DNA from: Chelatococcus composti
GTDB lineage: Bacteria; Pseudomonadota; Alphaproteobacteria; Rhizobiales; Beijerinckiaceae
NCBI RefSeq assembly: GCF_014201415.1
Contig: NZ_JACHEH010000005.1
Coordinates: 1 to 64,000, forward strand
Length of the DNA: 64,000 bases
Direction: 5' to 3'
Positions within the stretch are counted from its first letter, which is position 1. Each line of letters opens with the position of its first letter. A program made the translations under genes and the position numbers. The notes beneath the pieces were generated by a model. The model was not told the DNA's origin. It did no database searches and was given only the letters and a program-made list of their open reading frames with translations. Positions 41,499 to 50,106 of the stretch are shown one piece after another.

Positions 41499-42269
41499 AT
41501 GATCGTCGAGTTCTTCGGCCCACCGGGTGCCGGCAAGACCACGCTGGCCCGCATGCTCCTCAATCGACTGAGGGCCCACGGCTACGAGGCGGCCATGTGG
41601 CACAGCAGCCGTCCGACAGAGCTCGTGCCGCCGAGCGGACCGGACCGGATTACGCGCCAGCTCGCTCCAATCCGCCGCATGCACCGCTCCGTGGCCGAGA
41701 CGCTGTCCATCGTCAGCCATCCGCTCGCCAACGCCGAGGAGATCGCGCTCGCCAACCGTCTGCTGAAGGCCCTGCCGCCGCGCGGCCTCCTCACGCGGCT
41801 GCGCGAGGCCCAGTACATCTGCCGCATGGCCCGGGCGTGGTACGCCGCCGCGCGGATGGGGCGGATCACCATCTTCGACCAGGGGCTGGCGCAGGAGCTC
41901 TGCTCGCTCCTTATCCTCTCCGGCCATGGCGAGGCCGCGCCGCTCGCCACGCTGCTCGAGGGCCTTCCACTCGCCCAGCTCTCGGTGCTCGTCACGGTCT
42001 CGCCGACCCTGCTGAAGCGGCGGACGGTCGACAGGCTGTCGCGCCTGCAGTTCGTCGAGCGCCTCCTCGAGCGCCGCAGCAGGCAGGACTTCTTCCCGGT
42101 CGCGCACCAGCTTCATGATGTCCTTTCCAGCAGCGGCCGCACCGTCGTGTGCGCCAGTTCGGTGGACGAGCAAGAGACCGAAACGAGCCTCGAGCGGATC
42201 GAGCAGGAGGTGATCCGCCAGTACGCGGCCGTGCAAGACAAACAAGAAGGGGGGAGGGCCACGGAATGA
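41499..42269 (+). CDS. P-loop kinase-like protein of the exopolysaccharide locus
   Basis: A 256-residue soluble protein. It opens with MIVEFFGPPGAGKTTLARML, a Walker A motif at residues 7-14; ITIFDQGLAQELCSLLIL holds an acidic Walker B-like segment, and VLVTVSPTLLKRRTVDRLSRLQ a basic segment where kinases bind phosphate. It is a dNK/Tmk-like fold in general pattern, without a recognisable substrate motif. It lies 13 bases after the fused nucleotidyltransferase/P-loop gene and overlaps the flippase gene, so it is co-expressed with both. It may work with the fused protein on the same substrate. Confidence 0.75.
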   Translation: MIVEFFGPPGAGKTTLARMLLNRLRAHGYEAAMWHSSRPTELVPPSGPDRITRQLAPIRRMHRSVAETLSIVSHPLANAEEIALANRLLKALPPRGLLTRLREAQYICRMARAWYAAARMGRITIFDQGLAQELCSLLILSGHGEAAPLATLLEGLPLAQLSVLVTVSPTLLKRRTVDRLSRLQFVERLLERRSRQDFFPVAHQLHDVLSSSGRTVVCASSVDEQETETSLERIEQEVIRQYAAVQDKQEGGRATE

Positions 42270-43657
42270 AACCGATGAAGTCGACCATGACGGCCCTCAA
42301 CGCTCCCGGGAGCGAAGCACCGCGAAGCAAGACGGCAGAGGCGCAGCCATTCTCGGTCTCCTCGGCCGCCGGGCGCGTCCGGCGCGGCGGTGTCGTCGCC
42401 TTCTTCGTCTACAGCGTCGGCTACGCCGTCACCTATCTCTCGCAGCTCGTCGTCGCCCGCCTGATCGGCGCGCAGGACTACGGCATCTATGCCTACGTGA
42501 CGGCCTGGGCCACAGTCCTCATCTATGTCTCGACCCTCGGGTTCGATGTCGCGCTGCTGCGTTTCGTGCCCGTCTACCGCGCGAAGGATGCCTGGGGGCT
42601 GATGCGGGGCGTCGTGCGCTACGCCCGGCGCAGCGTCGCCATCGTCGGTTCGGTTCTCGCGCTGGCGAGCGCCGGCCTCTTCCTCGCGTGGCAGCCCGAC
42701 GACGCGCTGGCCGTGCCATTCATCATCGGCTTCGCCACGGTTCCCGTCGTCGCGCTGCTCAGGGTCCAGTGCACCGTGCTGCGGGCTTCGGGCGCCGTCG
42801 TCGCCGCGCTTGCGCCGGACCGCATCGTGCGCGAGGGCAGCCTCGTGGTGCTGGTCTCCATCGCGACCCTCGTCCTCGGATGGCAGGTCAGTGCGCAATG
42901 GGCCCTCACCGCCGCACTGGTCGGCGCCGTGACCGGCCTGCTGCTCGCGTACTATGCCCAGCGCGTGCACCACCCCCTGCCCGGCGGGAGCCTGCCGCCG
43001 TCATACGACACCCCGGCCTGGCGCAAGGCGGCCCTGCCCCTGATGATCGCGGGAGCGACGGAGGTTCTGATCAACCGCACGGGCGTCATCGTGCTCGGCT
43101 GGACGGACCACACGCAGGAAGCCGGCATCTACAGCCTCGCCTTCAACGTGGCGCTTCTCGTCACCCTGCCGCGCGTTGCCGTCAACACGCTCTTCGCCCC
43201 GGCCATCTCCAGCCTGCACGCGGCCGGAGACCGGCAGGCCCTCCAGGCCCTGGTGCGGCGCACGGCCCAGTGGACCCTGGTCGCCGCGGCGGCCATCGCG
43301 GCAGTCATCTTCGTCCTCGCCGACCCGCTGATGTCGTCCTTCGGCGCCGCCTACCGCGAAGGCGTCGCCCCGCTGCGCGTCCTGCTCGTGGCGCAGGTGC
43401 TCGCGGTCGGCGCCGGATCCCAGCTCTACGTGATGACGATGACGGGGCACGAGCGCAGCGCAGCGGTGCTGCTCGTGGCAGCGGCCTCGGCCAACGTCGT
43501 CGTGAGCCTCATGCTGGTGCAGTTCTTCGGCGTCGTCGGCGCCGCCATCGGCTCGGCCGGGACGCTGCTGGCCTGGAACGCCATGATGGCCCTGTGGATC
43601 TGGCGCAGGCTCGGCCTCATGCCGGGCCTGCTGTGCCTGCGCACGTCGCAGGCCTGA
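42266..43657 (+). CDS. Oligosaccharide flippase (Wzx-like, MOP superfamily)
   Basis: A 463-residue protein with 12-14 predicted membrane segments. The first segment region GGVVAFFVYSVGYAVTYLSQLVVARLIGAQDYGIYAYV is the usual polysaccharide-biosynthesis (MVF/MOP) N-terminus, and the middle loop contains LPLMIAGATEVLINRTGVIVLGW. It flips lipid-linked repeat units to the periplasm. Its start overlaps the stop of the preceding gene (ATGA). With the Wzy-like and Wzz-like proteins it indicates a Wzx/Wzy-dependent pathway. Confidence 0.9.
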   Translation: MKPMKSTMTALNAPGSEAPRSKTAEAQPFSVSSAAGRVRRGGVVAFFVYSVGYAVTYLSQLVVARLIGAQDYGIYAYVTAWATVLIYVSTLGFDVALLRFVPVYRAKDAWGLMRGVVRYARRSVAIVGSVLALASAGLFLAWQPDDALAVPFIIGFATVPVVALLRVQCTVLRASGAVVAALAPDRIVREGSLVVLVSIATLVLGWQVSAQWALTAALVGAVTGLLLAYYAQRVHHPLPGGSLPPSYDTPAWRKAALPLMIAGATEVLINRTGVIVLGWTDHTQEAGIYSLAFNVALLVTLPRVAVNTLFAPAISSLHAAGDRQALQALVRRTAQWTLVAAAAIAAVIFVLADPLMSSFGAAYREGVAPLRVLLVAQVLAVGAGSQLYVMTMTGHERSAAVLLVAAASANVVVSLMLVQFFGVVGAAIGSAGTLLAWNAMMALWIWRRLGLMPGLLCLRTSQA

Positions 43658-43803
43658 TTCGCCGGAAAACGCCGCAGGAACCGACTGCGTCGGGGAGGAA
43701 AGGCCGTCTCGCACCCGGTCCGATACTTGCTGCAAAGGCGCTAAACCCGTGCGCCACAACGCCAAAGGGCCGCATCTAATTTAAACAGATTAACTGCCCC
43801 GCT

Positions 43804-43842
43804 TTGATGGGACAGACGATTCGGATAAATTTTACATTGTAA
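43804..43842 (+). promoter_or_regulatory. Candidate promoter and dyad before the LuxR gene
   Basis: The 220 bases between the flippase and LuxR genes become AT-rich after 43775. A possible sigma-70 promoter is TTGATG (43804-43809), 16 bases, TAAATT (43826-43831). Directly after it is the 11-bp dyad TTACA-T-TGTAA (43832-43842), 35 bases before the LuxR start. The dyad would lie over the transcription start and could be an operator. Confidence 0.35.
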
Positions 43843-43877
43843 GCTCTTGCGTACTCTTATTGGCATGGGGCGACGGA

Positions 43878-44738
43878 ATGGGACATGTTCCTGCCACTAC
43901 TGTTGTTGTATCGTCAAATACTCTTCTCAGGGAAGGATTGGCGCAGGTTCTGAGTGGCGCCAATTTTACGGAAATCCTGTCGGTTCCGACCCTCGATGCC
44001 GTGGATATCTCGTCTCTTCCCTCGGCGGAATCAGCCTTGATTATCGTCGACGTCGATTCCGACTTCGACATGAAGATCCGGCAGATCAAGTCGCTGAAGG
44101 CCGCCTGCCCTTCGGTCCGCGTCGCCGTCTTCGGCCAGAACATCCGCCGCAGCGACATCGCCACCGCCCTGCGCGCCGGAGCCAATGCCTGCTTTGCCCA
44201 GGTGTCGGCCTGCGACGTCTTCATCAAGGCGCTGGAACTCGTGATGCTGGGCGAGCCGGTGGTTCAGCCGGTGCTCTGGGCGCTCAACCTCGCCGATGAC
44301 AACGACGGGTCGTCCGGCCGCAGCGAGCCGGCGGAAGGGAACGATGCGGCCGCCGAAGGCTTGGGCCCGGGGACCGGCCCGGACAACGGCCCCAGCCTCG
44401 CCGGCCAGGACACCGAAACGGGCGGAGCGACCGTCACCCAGTTCCCCGAGACCGGGCTGCCGGCCCTCTCGCCGCGCCAGCACTTCATCCTGCGCTGTCT
44501 CGTCCAGGGTGACTCGAACAAGCTCATTGCGCGCAAGATCGCGGTCAGCGAAGGCACGGTGAAGGCGCACCTGAAGGTGCTTCTCAGGAAGATGAAGGTT
44601 CGCAACCGTACGCAGGCTGCCATCTGGGCTCTCAACCACCAGTCCTACCTCTCGGCGGTGGCCGACGACGGCGAGGACCGTGGCCTCGGCGAGGCCCGCC
44701 GCGCGGCCGCTCGTGAGCCCTGCCGGGCGCTGACGTGA
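43878..44738 (+). CDS. LuxR-type regulator with degenerate receiver domain
   Basis: A 286-residue protein. The ATG at 43878 (MGHVPATTVVVSSNTLLREG) is chosen over a TTG at 43860. The N-terminal 125 residues fold like a receiver, but the acidic pair that binds Mg is replaced by Ser-Ser-Asn, and the conserved Lys (in 'GAxGFLxK') reads GANACFAQ; one Asp (IIVDVDSD) remains. A Gly/Pro/Asp-rich linker of about 60 residues leads to the LuxR DNA-binding domain: LSPRQHFILRCLVQGDSNKLIARKIAVSEGTVKAHLKVLLRKMKVRNRTQAA. It probably controls the exopolysaccharide genes without phosphorylation. It lies between the flippase and export genes. Confidence 0.85.
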   Translation: MGHVPATTVVVSSNTLLREGLAQVLSGANFTEILSVPTLDAVDISSLPSAESALIIVDVDSDFDMKIRQIKSLKAACPSVRVAVFGQNIRRSDIATALRAGANACFAQVSACDVFIKALELVMLGEPVVQPVLWALNLADDNDGSSGRSEPAEGNDAAAEGLGPGTGPDNGPSLAGQDTETGGATVTQFPETGLPALSPRQHFILRCLVQGDSNKLIARKIAVSEGTVKAHLKVLLRKMKVRNRTQAAIWALNHQSYLSAVADDGEDRGLGEARRAAAREPCRALT

Positions 44739-44814
44739 CCGCATGCTCCCTGCCCGCCGCCTGCCACCACGCGGGCAAGAAGGGCACCCTCAAACCAGCA
44801 CCAGGGCCGCGACC

Positions 44815-46197
44815 ATGAACGAGACGCTCTTTTCCGACGGCATGGGGCACGGGGCGGGGCGCGACGGCGGCGCCAGCACGGAGCGGCGGTTTGCCCGCGC
44901 CACGATGCTGGCGCCGCAGCGCCGCCCGTTCGCGCGCCTTCCCCTCGCCGTCGCGGCCGCCATGCTGCTCCTCGTCTTGCCGGCACGGGCGGACTTCCGG
45001 GTCGACACGGGGGACGTGATCGAGATCGTCGTGACGTCCGCGCCCGAGCTGCAGCGCCGCCTGCCGGTGCGCATCGACGGCAACATCTCCTTTCCCCTCA
45101 TCGGCACCATGAAGGTCGCCGGCCTCACCGCCTCAGAGCTGCAGGACCGCGTCCAGGCGGCGCTCTCGGCCAAGGTCTTCCAGCGGCGGATGCCCGACGG
45201 CACCCAGGTCGACATCATCATCGGCGCGGACGAGGTCACGGCCAGCGTCGTCGAGTACCGGCCCGTTTACGTCAACGGCGATGTGCTGAAGCCGGGCGAA
45301 TACGCCTATCGCCCGTCCATGACCGTGCGCCAGGCGGTGACGGCGGCCGGCAGCTATTCGCTGGTGCGCTTCGGCACGGGCGACCGCTTCGCCGAGACGG
45401 CCAATTTCGAGGCCGAGTTCGGCGCCCTGTGGGCCGAATACGTGCGCGCCGAGGCGCGCATCTGGGGTCTGCGCAAGCTCCTGGGGCAGGAGCAGCCCTT
45501 CGACTATGCGACGCTGGTGGGCGGGCCCATCACGCGCGCCAGCGCCAGCGAAGTCCTCGCCATCGAATCCGAGCGTGTGGCCGCTGTCGAGGCCGATCAG
45601 CAGCGCCGCCGGGATGCCCTCGTGCGCGCCCTCAAGGAGTGCGACGACGAGATCGCCGTTCTCGCCGAGCGTCAGAAGGTCGAGGACAAGAGCGCCGCCG
45701 ACGACGCGGAGGAGCTGGCGCGCATTACCAAGCTCTACGGCCGCGGCGAACTCATCAGCCAGCGGGTGACGGATGCGCGGCGTGCCGTGATGCTGTCCGA
45801 GTCGCGGCGCCTCGAGACGACGTCACACCTCATGCAGATCCGCCGGCTGCGCGTCGAGCTGCAGTCGCAGCTCGACCGGCTCGACGGCGAGCTGCGCATG
45901 GGCCTGCTGCGCGAGCTGCAGGAGGCCACCGGCAGGGCCGAAGGCCTGCGCGCGCGCATCAACGGCCTGACGCTCGTCCGGCAGCGCACCCTCAGCCTGC
46001 CGGAGGCGTCCCCGAGCGCGGCGCTGAAGCCCCAGATCATGATCGTCCGCAAGACGGACGAGGGCCGCGAGCACTTCGTCGCGGACGAGGACACGGAGCT
46101 CTACCCCGGTGACGTGCTGCAGGTCTCCGTCAGCCCCGTGAACGCTGGCGGCGTCGCCATGGGCACCACGCCGGACGGCGCGGTGGCCGTGCGCTGA
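44815..46197 (+). CDS. Polysaccharide export protein (Wza/ExoF-like)
   Basis: A 460-residue periplasmic/outer-membrane export protein. A signal-like segment RLPLAVAAAMLLLVLPARA (about residues 43-61) precedes the export domain FRVDTGDVIEIVVTSAPELQ with the SLBB-like VYVNGDVLKPGEYAYRPSMTV. A coiled coil of about 180 residues follows (SERVAAVEADQQ to RLRVELQSQLDRLDGE), and a second export-like segment near the end (LYPGDVLQVSV). The long coiled coil after the export domain is the rhizobial ExoF arrangement. It lacks a lipobox Cys. The ribosome-binding site is weak. It is the last gene of the exopolysaccharide locus. Confidence 0.85.
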   Translation: MNETLFSDGMGHGAGRDGGASTERRFARATMLAPQRRPFARLPLAVAAAMLLLVLPARADFRVDTGDVIEIVVTSAPELQRRLPVRIDGNISFPLIGTMKVAGLTASELQDRVQAALSAKVFQRRMPDGTQVDIIIGADEVTASVVEYRPVYVNGDVLKPGEYAYRPSMTVRQAVTAAGSYSLVRFGTGDRFAETANFEAEFGALWAEYVRAEARIWGLRKLLGQEQPFDYATLVGGPITRASASEVLAIESERVAAVEADQQRRRDALVRALKECDDEIAVLAERQKVEDKSAADDAEELARITKLYGRGELISQRVTDARRAVMLSESRRLETTSHLMQIRRLRVELQSQLDRLDGELRMGLLRELQEATGRAEGLRARINGLTLVRQRTLSLPEASPSAALKPQIMIVRKTDEGREHFVADEDTELYPGDVLQVSVSPVNAGGVAMGTTPDGAVAVR

Positions 46198-46210
46198 CGC
46201 GCCGGCCGTC

Positions 46211-47158
46211 TCACGGGGTGTCGTCGAAGCGGCCGAGCCGCGCCATCATCGCCGCGATGTCGGCGGCGAAGAGTTGCGCCGCAGCGCCCAGGGTGCGCCC
46301 GCGCTTCTTCAGCAGCATCGACCGGGCACCGATCAGCGGTCCGTCGGTGAGCGCCACGGTCGCGAGCCCGCCGTCGATGCCGCGGATGGCAAAGCGGGGC
46401 AGGAAGGTAACGCCGCTGCCCTCGCGCGCGAATTCGAGCAGCAGGGCGATGGAATTGCTCTCCACCTGCTTGCGCAGGCGAAAGCCGCCGAGCCATTCGG
46501 CCTGCTCGATGGCACGGCGGGTGCCGTAGCGCGTGAGCTGCAGCGCCGAGGGCACGTCCGCGAAGGCCGACAGCGGCAGCCGCTCGGCGCCGGCATAGGG
46601 ATGGTCCTTGCTCATCACGGCGAAGACCGGCGTCGCCGCCTCGGCGAGGCATTCAAGCGCCGGTGTCAGGCGGGGGCTGAAGGCGAGCGCCAGGTCGAGC
46701 TCGCCGGCGGCGAGACGCTCCAGCATCTGCTCCGTGCCAGCCGTCTCCGCATGCAGCGTCACGTTGGGATGGGTGGCGAGAAAGCGCGCCGTGCGGGTGC
46801 GGAAGGTGGCGGCGATGAAACCCTCGCCGATGGCGAAGCGCACGATGCCGCGCTCTCCCCCCTCGACGGCCGAAAGCTCCTCGATGAGGCGCTCGTCGAG
46901 CCGCCAGCGCTCCTGCGCGTGCTGAGCGAGGACCTCACCGGCGACGGTCGCGCGGATGCCGCGCCGGTCGCGCTCCAGCAGCGGCACGCCGAGGTTGAGC
47001 TCGATGGCGCGCACGGCGCGGCTCACCACGGAGGGCGCCACGCCCATGGCCTCGGCCGCACCGCGGATGGAGCCGGCATCGAAGGCAGCGCGGAAATACT
47101 GCAGCGAGCGATCGTCGATGGAGCGCAGGGCGCGCGCCAGCCGCCCGCGGGGCTGCAT
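46211..47158 (-). CDS. LysR-family transcriptional regulator
   Basis: A 315-residue LTTR. The ATG at 47158 (MQPRGRLARAL) leaves 34 bases to the upstream aldehyde dehydrogenase gene. The helix-turn-helix is AGSIRGAAEAMGVAPSVVSRAVRAIE. It is the last gene of a minus-strand operon that begins with the DUF3100 gene, so it is co-transcribed with its probable targets rather than divergent from them. A 17-bp LTTR-type box at 51061-51077 upstream of the operon is a candidate binding site. Confidence 0.88.
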   Translation of the reverse strand: MQPRGRLARALRSIDDRSLQYFRAAFDAGSIRGAAEAMGVAPSVVSRAVRAIELNLGVPLLERDRRGIRATVAGEVLAQHAQERWRLDERLIEELSAVEGGERGIVRFAIGEGFIAATFRTRTARFLATHPNVTLHAETAGTEQMLERLAAGELDLALAFSPRLTPALECLAEAATPVFAVMSKDHPYAGAERLPLSAFADVPSALQLTRYGTRRAIEQAEWLGGFRLRKQVESNSIALLLEFAREGSGVTFLPRFAIRGIDGGLATVALTDGPLIGARSMLLKKRGRTLGAAAQLFAADIAAMMARLGRFDDTP

Positions 47159-47192
47159 CGCGGCCCGCCGGCTGCGCTCGCCGTCGTCTGTG

Positions 47193-48716
47193 TCAACCGT
47201 AGCCAAAGCTGAAGCCAGGCTTCTCCGCCGTCTCGATCCAGATGCTCTTGGTCTGCAGGTATTCGTCAAGTCCCTCGCGCCCGCTGGAGCGGCCATAGCC
47301 GCTGTCCTTGAAGCCGCCGAAGGGCGTCATCACGCTGATGGTCTTGTACGAGTTGACCCACAGCGTGCCCGCCTCAAGCTGCGAGACGACGCGCATGGCG
47401 CGGCCCACGTCACCGGTCCACACCGCGCCGGCGAGGCCGAAGTCGCTGTCGTTGGCGATGGCAACGGCCTCCGCCTCCCCTTCGAAGGGGATGACGCCGA
47501 CCACCGGCCCGAACACTTCCTCGCGGGCGATCTCGAGATCGTTGGTGACGTCGCCCAGCACCGTCGGACGGTAGAAAAAGCCCTCGCCGCAGCCGGCCGG
47601 GCGGGCGCCGCCGGCAAGAAGCCTAGCCCCGTCGCGCCGGGCCTTGGCCACCATTGTCTCGATGCGCTCGTACTGGCGCGCGTTCTGCACCGGGCCGATC
47701 TGCGTGCCCGCCGCCAGCGGCGGGCCGACCACGATCTTGTCCGCGAGCGCGGCAAGCCGGTCGGCCACCTCGCGATAGATGCTGCGTTCCACGAGAAGCC
47801 GCGAACCGGCGACGCAGCTCTGCCCCGCGCCGGAGAAGATGGCCGCGGCCGCACCGCCAACCGCCTTCTCGATATCAGCATCGGCAAAGACGATGTTGGC
47901 CGACTTGCCGCCAAGCTCGAGCACACAGGGCTTGACGCCTTCCGCGCTCAGGGCGGCGATGCGCCGGCCCGTCGCCGGCGAGCCGATGAAGGCCACCTTG
48001 CGCACGGTGCGGTGGCGGATGGCCGCGGCGCCCGTCGTGTGGCCGAGGCCCGTCAGCACGCCGATGGTCTTTTCCGGCACGCCCGCCTCGATCATGAGCC
48101 GGCCGAGGGCAAGCGCCGTGAGCGGCGTGTTCTCCGAGGGCTTGAGCAACACTGCATTGCCGGTGGCGAGCGCCGGCGCCGTGTTCCAGCCAGCAACGAA
48201 GAGCGGCGCGTTCCACGGCGTGATGATGAGCACGACGCCGTAGGGCACCTTCATGGTCTGGTTGACGTGCGAGGTCGGCACGGGAATGACCTCGCCGTGG
48301 ATCTTGTCGCACCAGCCGGCGTAGTACTCGAACATTTCGGCGACCTTGATCGCCTCGGCGCGGGCATCGGCCAGCGGCTTGCCGACGTTGACCGCCTCCA
48401 TGCGGGCGAGATCCTCGACCCGCTCGCGCACCAGGGCGCCGACGCGGTACAGGATGCGGCCGCGCTCGGCCGCCGTCAGGCTCCACCAGGCGCGGCGCCC
48501 CTCCTCGGCGGCGGCAGCCGCAGCGGCGACGACCGCCTCGCCCGCGTCAGCATAGGTGAGCAGGGCGCGGCCGCTCGCCGGGTCGGCCACCGTCACCGTC
48601 TCGCCGGTGCCGTCGACGAGGCGGCCGGCCACGAGGCTCGCCACCCGCGCATCCCCTCCCCAGAAGGGGGCAAGGAGCGTGCGCGCATCGACAGGTGCTG
48701 AGGACGGAGCGGTCAT
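47193..48716 (-). CDS. NAD(P)-dependent aldehyde dehydrogenase
   Basis: A 507-residue ALDH. Motifs: IITPWNAPLFVAGWNTAPAL, FIGSPATGRRI, LELGGKSANIVFAD (base Glu) and GAGQSCVAGSRLLV (nucleophilic Cys), then EEVFGPVVGV. It overlaps the upstream NAD-binding dehydrogenase gene by 4 bases. The pair could oxidise a hydroxy-acid and its semialdehyde in turn. It is not close to the ALDH at 15214-16701 in motif detail, so I do not see a recent duplication. Confidence 0.92.
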   Translation of the reverse strand: MTAPSSAPVDARTLLAPFWGGDARVASLVAGRLVDGTGETVTVADPASGRALLTYADAGEAVVAAAAAAAEEGRRAWWSLTAAERGRILYRVGALVRERVEDLARMEAVNVGKPLADARAEAIKVAEMFEYYAGWCDKIHGEVIPVPTSHVNQTMKVPYGVVLIITPWNAPLFVAGWNTAPALATGNAVLLKPSENTPLTALALGRLMIEAGVPEKTIGVLTGLGHTTGAAAIRHRTVRKVAFIGSPATGRRIAALSAEGVKPCVLELGGKSANIVFADADIEKAVGGAAAAIFSGAGQSCVAGSRLLVERSIYREVADRLAALADKIVVGPPLAAGTQIGPVQNARQYERIETMVAKARRDGARLLAGGARPAGCGEGFFYRPTVLGDVTNDLEIAREEVFGPVVGVIPFEGEAEAVAIANDSDFGLAGAVWTGDVGRAMRVVSQLEAGTLWVNSYKTISVMTPFGGFKDSGYGRSSGREGLDEYLQTKSIWIETAEKPGFSFGYG

Positions 48717-49588
48717 GCGGGATCTCCCAGAACGGCGCGGTTGAAGTCGGCGGTCGGGCCCCAGCCCTGAGTCAGCGCGTTCCAGCGCTCGCGCACCTCG
48801 CGCAGCATGGGGATGGCGAGGCCCGTGCGCTCGGCGAGCTCGAGCGCAAGGCCGACGTCCTTGGCCATGAGGCCCATGGTGAAGCCGGAATCGAAGCTGC
48901 CGCTCGCGATCCAGCGCGGATAGTTCACCTCCGTCACGGCGCTGCGGCCGGAGGCACCATTGACCACCGTGAGCAGCGCATCCAGCGTCGCGCCGGCCGC
49001 GACGCCGACGCGCATCGCCTCGCCGGCGAGGATGAGATGGCCGGCGACGAGCACGTTGTTGACCAGCTTGGCGATGTGGCCGTCGCCCGGCCCGCCGACG
49101 ACCGAGACCTTCTGGCCGAGGATGTCGAGCACCGGCTTCGCGCGCTCCACAGCCTCGGGCACACCCCCCACCATGATGGAGAGCGCGCCGGACGCCGCGC
49201 CGGCGGGCCCCCCGCTGACGGGGGCGTCGACCAGCGCATGGCCGGCCGCCGCCAGGCGCGCGTGCAGGGTGCGTGTCAGGTCCGGATCGCTCGTCGAGGT
49301 GTCGATGACGAGCCGGTGTCTGGCGGGCGAGCCGAGGAGGCCGCCCTCCCCGGTCAGCACCGCCTCCACGGTCGCCGGGAACGGCAGCGACAGCACGATC
49401 GTCTCGGCCTCCCGCCAGATGACGCCGAGATCCTCGGTAACCTCGACTCCCGGAACGGCGGCCGCCGCCTCGCGCGCACCGGCGGCGACGTCGTAGCCGA
49501 TCACCGGTACGCCGGCCCGCGCCAGCGTCGCGAGCATGCCCTGCCCCATGCGGCCGAGACCGACGACCGCGATCTTGCCTGCTGCCAT
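48713..49588 (-). CDS. NAD-binding beta-hydroxyacid dehydrogenase (HIBADH family)
   Basis: A 291-residue enzyme of the 3-hydroxyisobutyrate/tartronate-semialdehyde reductase family. The ATG at 49588 gives MAAGKIAVVGLGRMGQGM, with the GxGxMG Rossmann motif at residues 10-15. Then come the substrate motif DAPVSGGPAGAASGALSIMVGG, the catalytic Lys in AKLVNNVLVAG, and MAKDVGLALELAE. It oxidises a beta-hydroxyacid or reduces a semialdehyde; partner and direction follow the downstream ALDH. It is 14 bases after the small membrane-protein gene. Confidence 0.88.
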   Translation of the reverse strand: MAAGKIAVVGLGRMGQGMLATLARAGVPVIGYDVAAGAREAAAAVPGVEVTEDLGVIWREAETIVLSLPFPATVEAVLTGEGGLLGSPARHRLVIDTSTSDPDLTRTLHARLAAAGHALVDAPVSGGPAGAASGALSIMVGGVPEAVERAKPVLDILGQKVSVVGGPGDGHIAKLVNNVLVAGHLILAGEAMRVGVAAGATLDALLTVVNGASGRSAVTEVNYPRWIASGSFDSGFTMGLMAKDVGLALELAERTGLAIPMLREVRERWNALTQGWGPTADFNRAVLGDPA

Positions 49589-49602
49589 TGTGCCAGACCT
49601 TC

Positions 49603-50094
49603 TCAGCCCGTGATGCGCAGCGTCAGGTCGGCGATGACGACCGAGCCGATGTAGGTGCCGAACATCACGCAGATGGCGACGACGACGATCTTCCAGCCCG
49701 ACTTGCGGGCGATGGTGAACTCCTGCTGCGTCAGGGCGAGGCCGGCGTAGGCAAGGGCCGGCGTAGCCATGACGAGGAAGTTGATCTTGCTCACCGCCTC
49801 GCTGACGAAGGCCGCGCCCGGCACCCCCGGGATCGTCGCAATGATGGCGACGAGGGAGATCCAGGCGACGCTCGGCAGGTAAAACGGCATGTACTTGGCG
49901 ATGACGAGCCCGACCATCGTCATCACATAGAGGCAGGCCATGCCCGGCAGGGCATCGAGCGGCGTCACCTTCGTCGCCACCCAGTTGCCGACGAGCGCGA
50001 TGGCGCAGACGACGACGAGCAGGACGGCATGGCTGGCGAGGTCGATCGCGCGGCCCTCGGCCGGCGCTTCGGTGATGGAGATCTCGTTGTTCAT
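49603..50094 (-). CDS. Small integral membrane protein, partner of DUF3100 protein
   Basis: A 163-residue protein with four to five hydrophobic segments (HAVLLVVVCAIALVGNWVA, ALPGMACLYVMTMVGLVIA, VAWISLVAIIATIPG, KINFLVMATPALAYAGLAL, KIVVVAICVMFGTYIGSVVIA). The start follows GGAGG. I recognise no family by motif. It is 12 bases downstream of the DUF3100 gene and 14 bases upstream of the dehydrogenase gene, so the two membrane proteins are likely to form one two-subunit carrier for the substrate of the dehydrogenases. Confidence 0.75.
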   Translation of the reverse strand: MNNEISITEAPAEGRAIDLASHAVLLVVVCAIALVGNWVATKVTPLDALPGMACLYVMTMVGLVIAKYMPFYLPSVAWISLVAIIATIPGVPGAAFVSEAVSKINFLVMATPALAYAGLALTQQEFTIARKSGWKIVVVAICVMFGTYIGSVVIADLTLRITG

Positions 50095-50106
50095 GACGGA
50101 GCCTCC

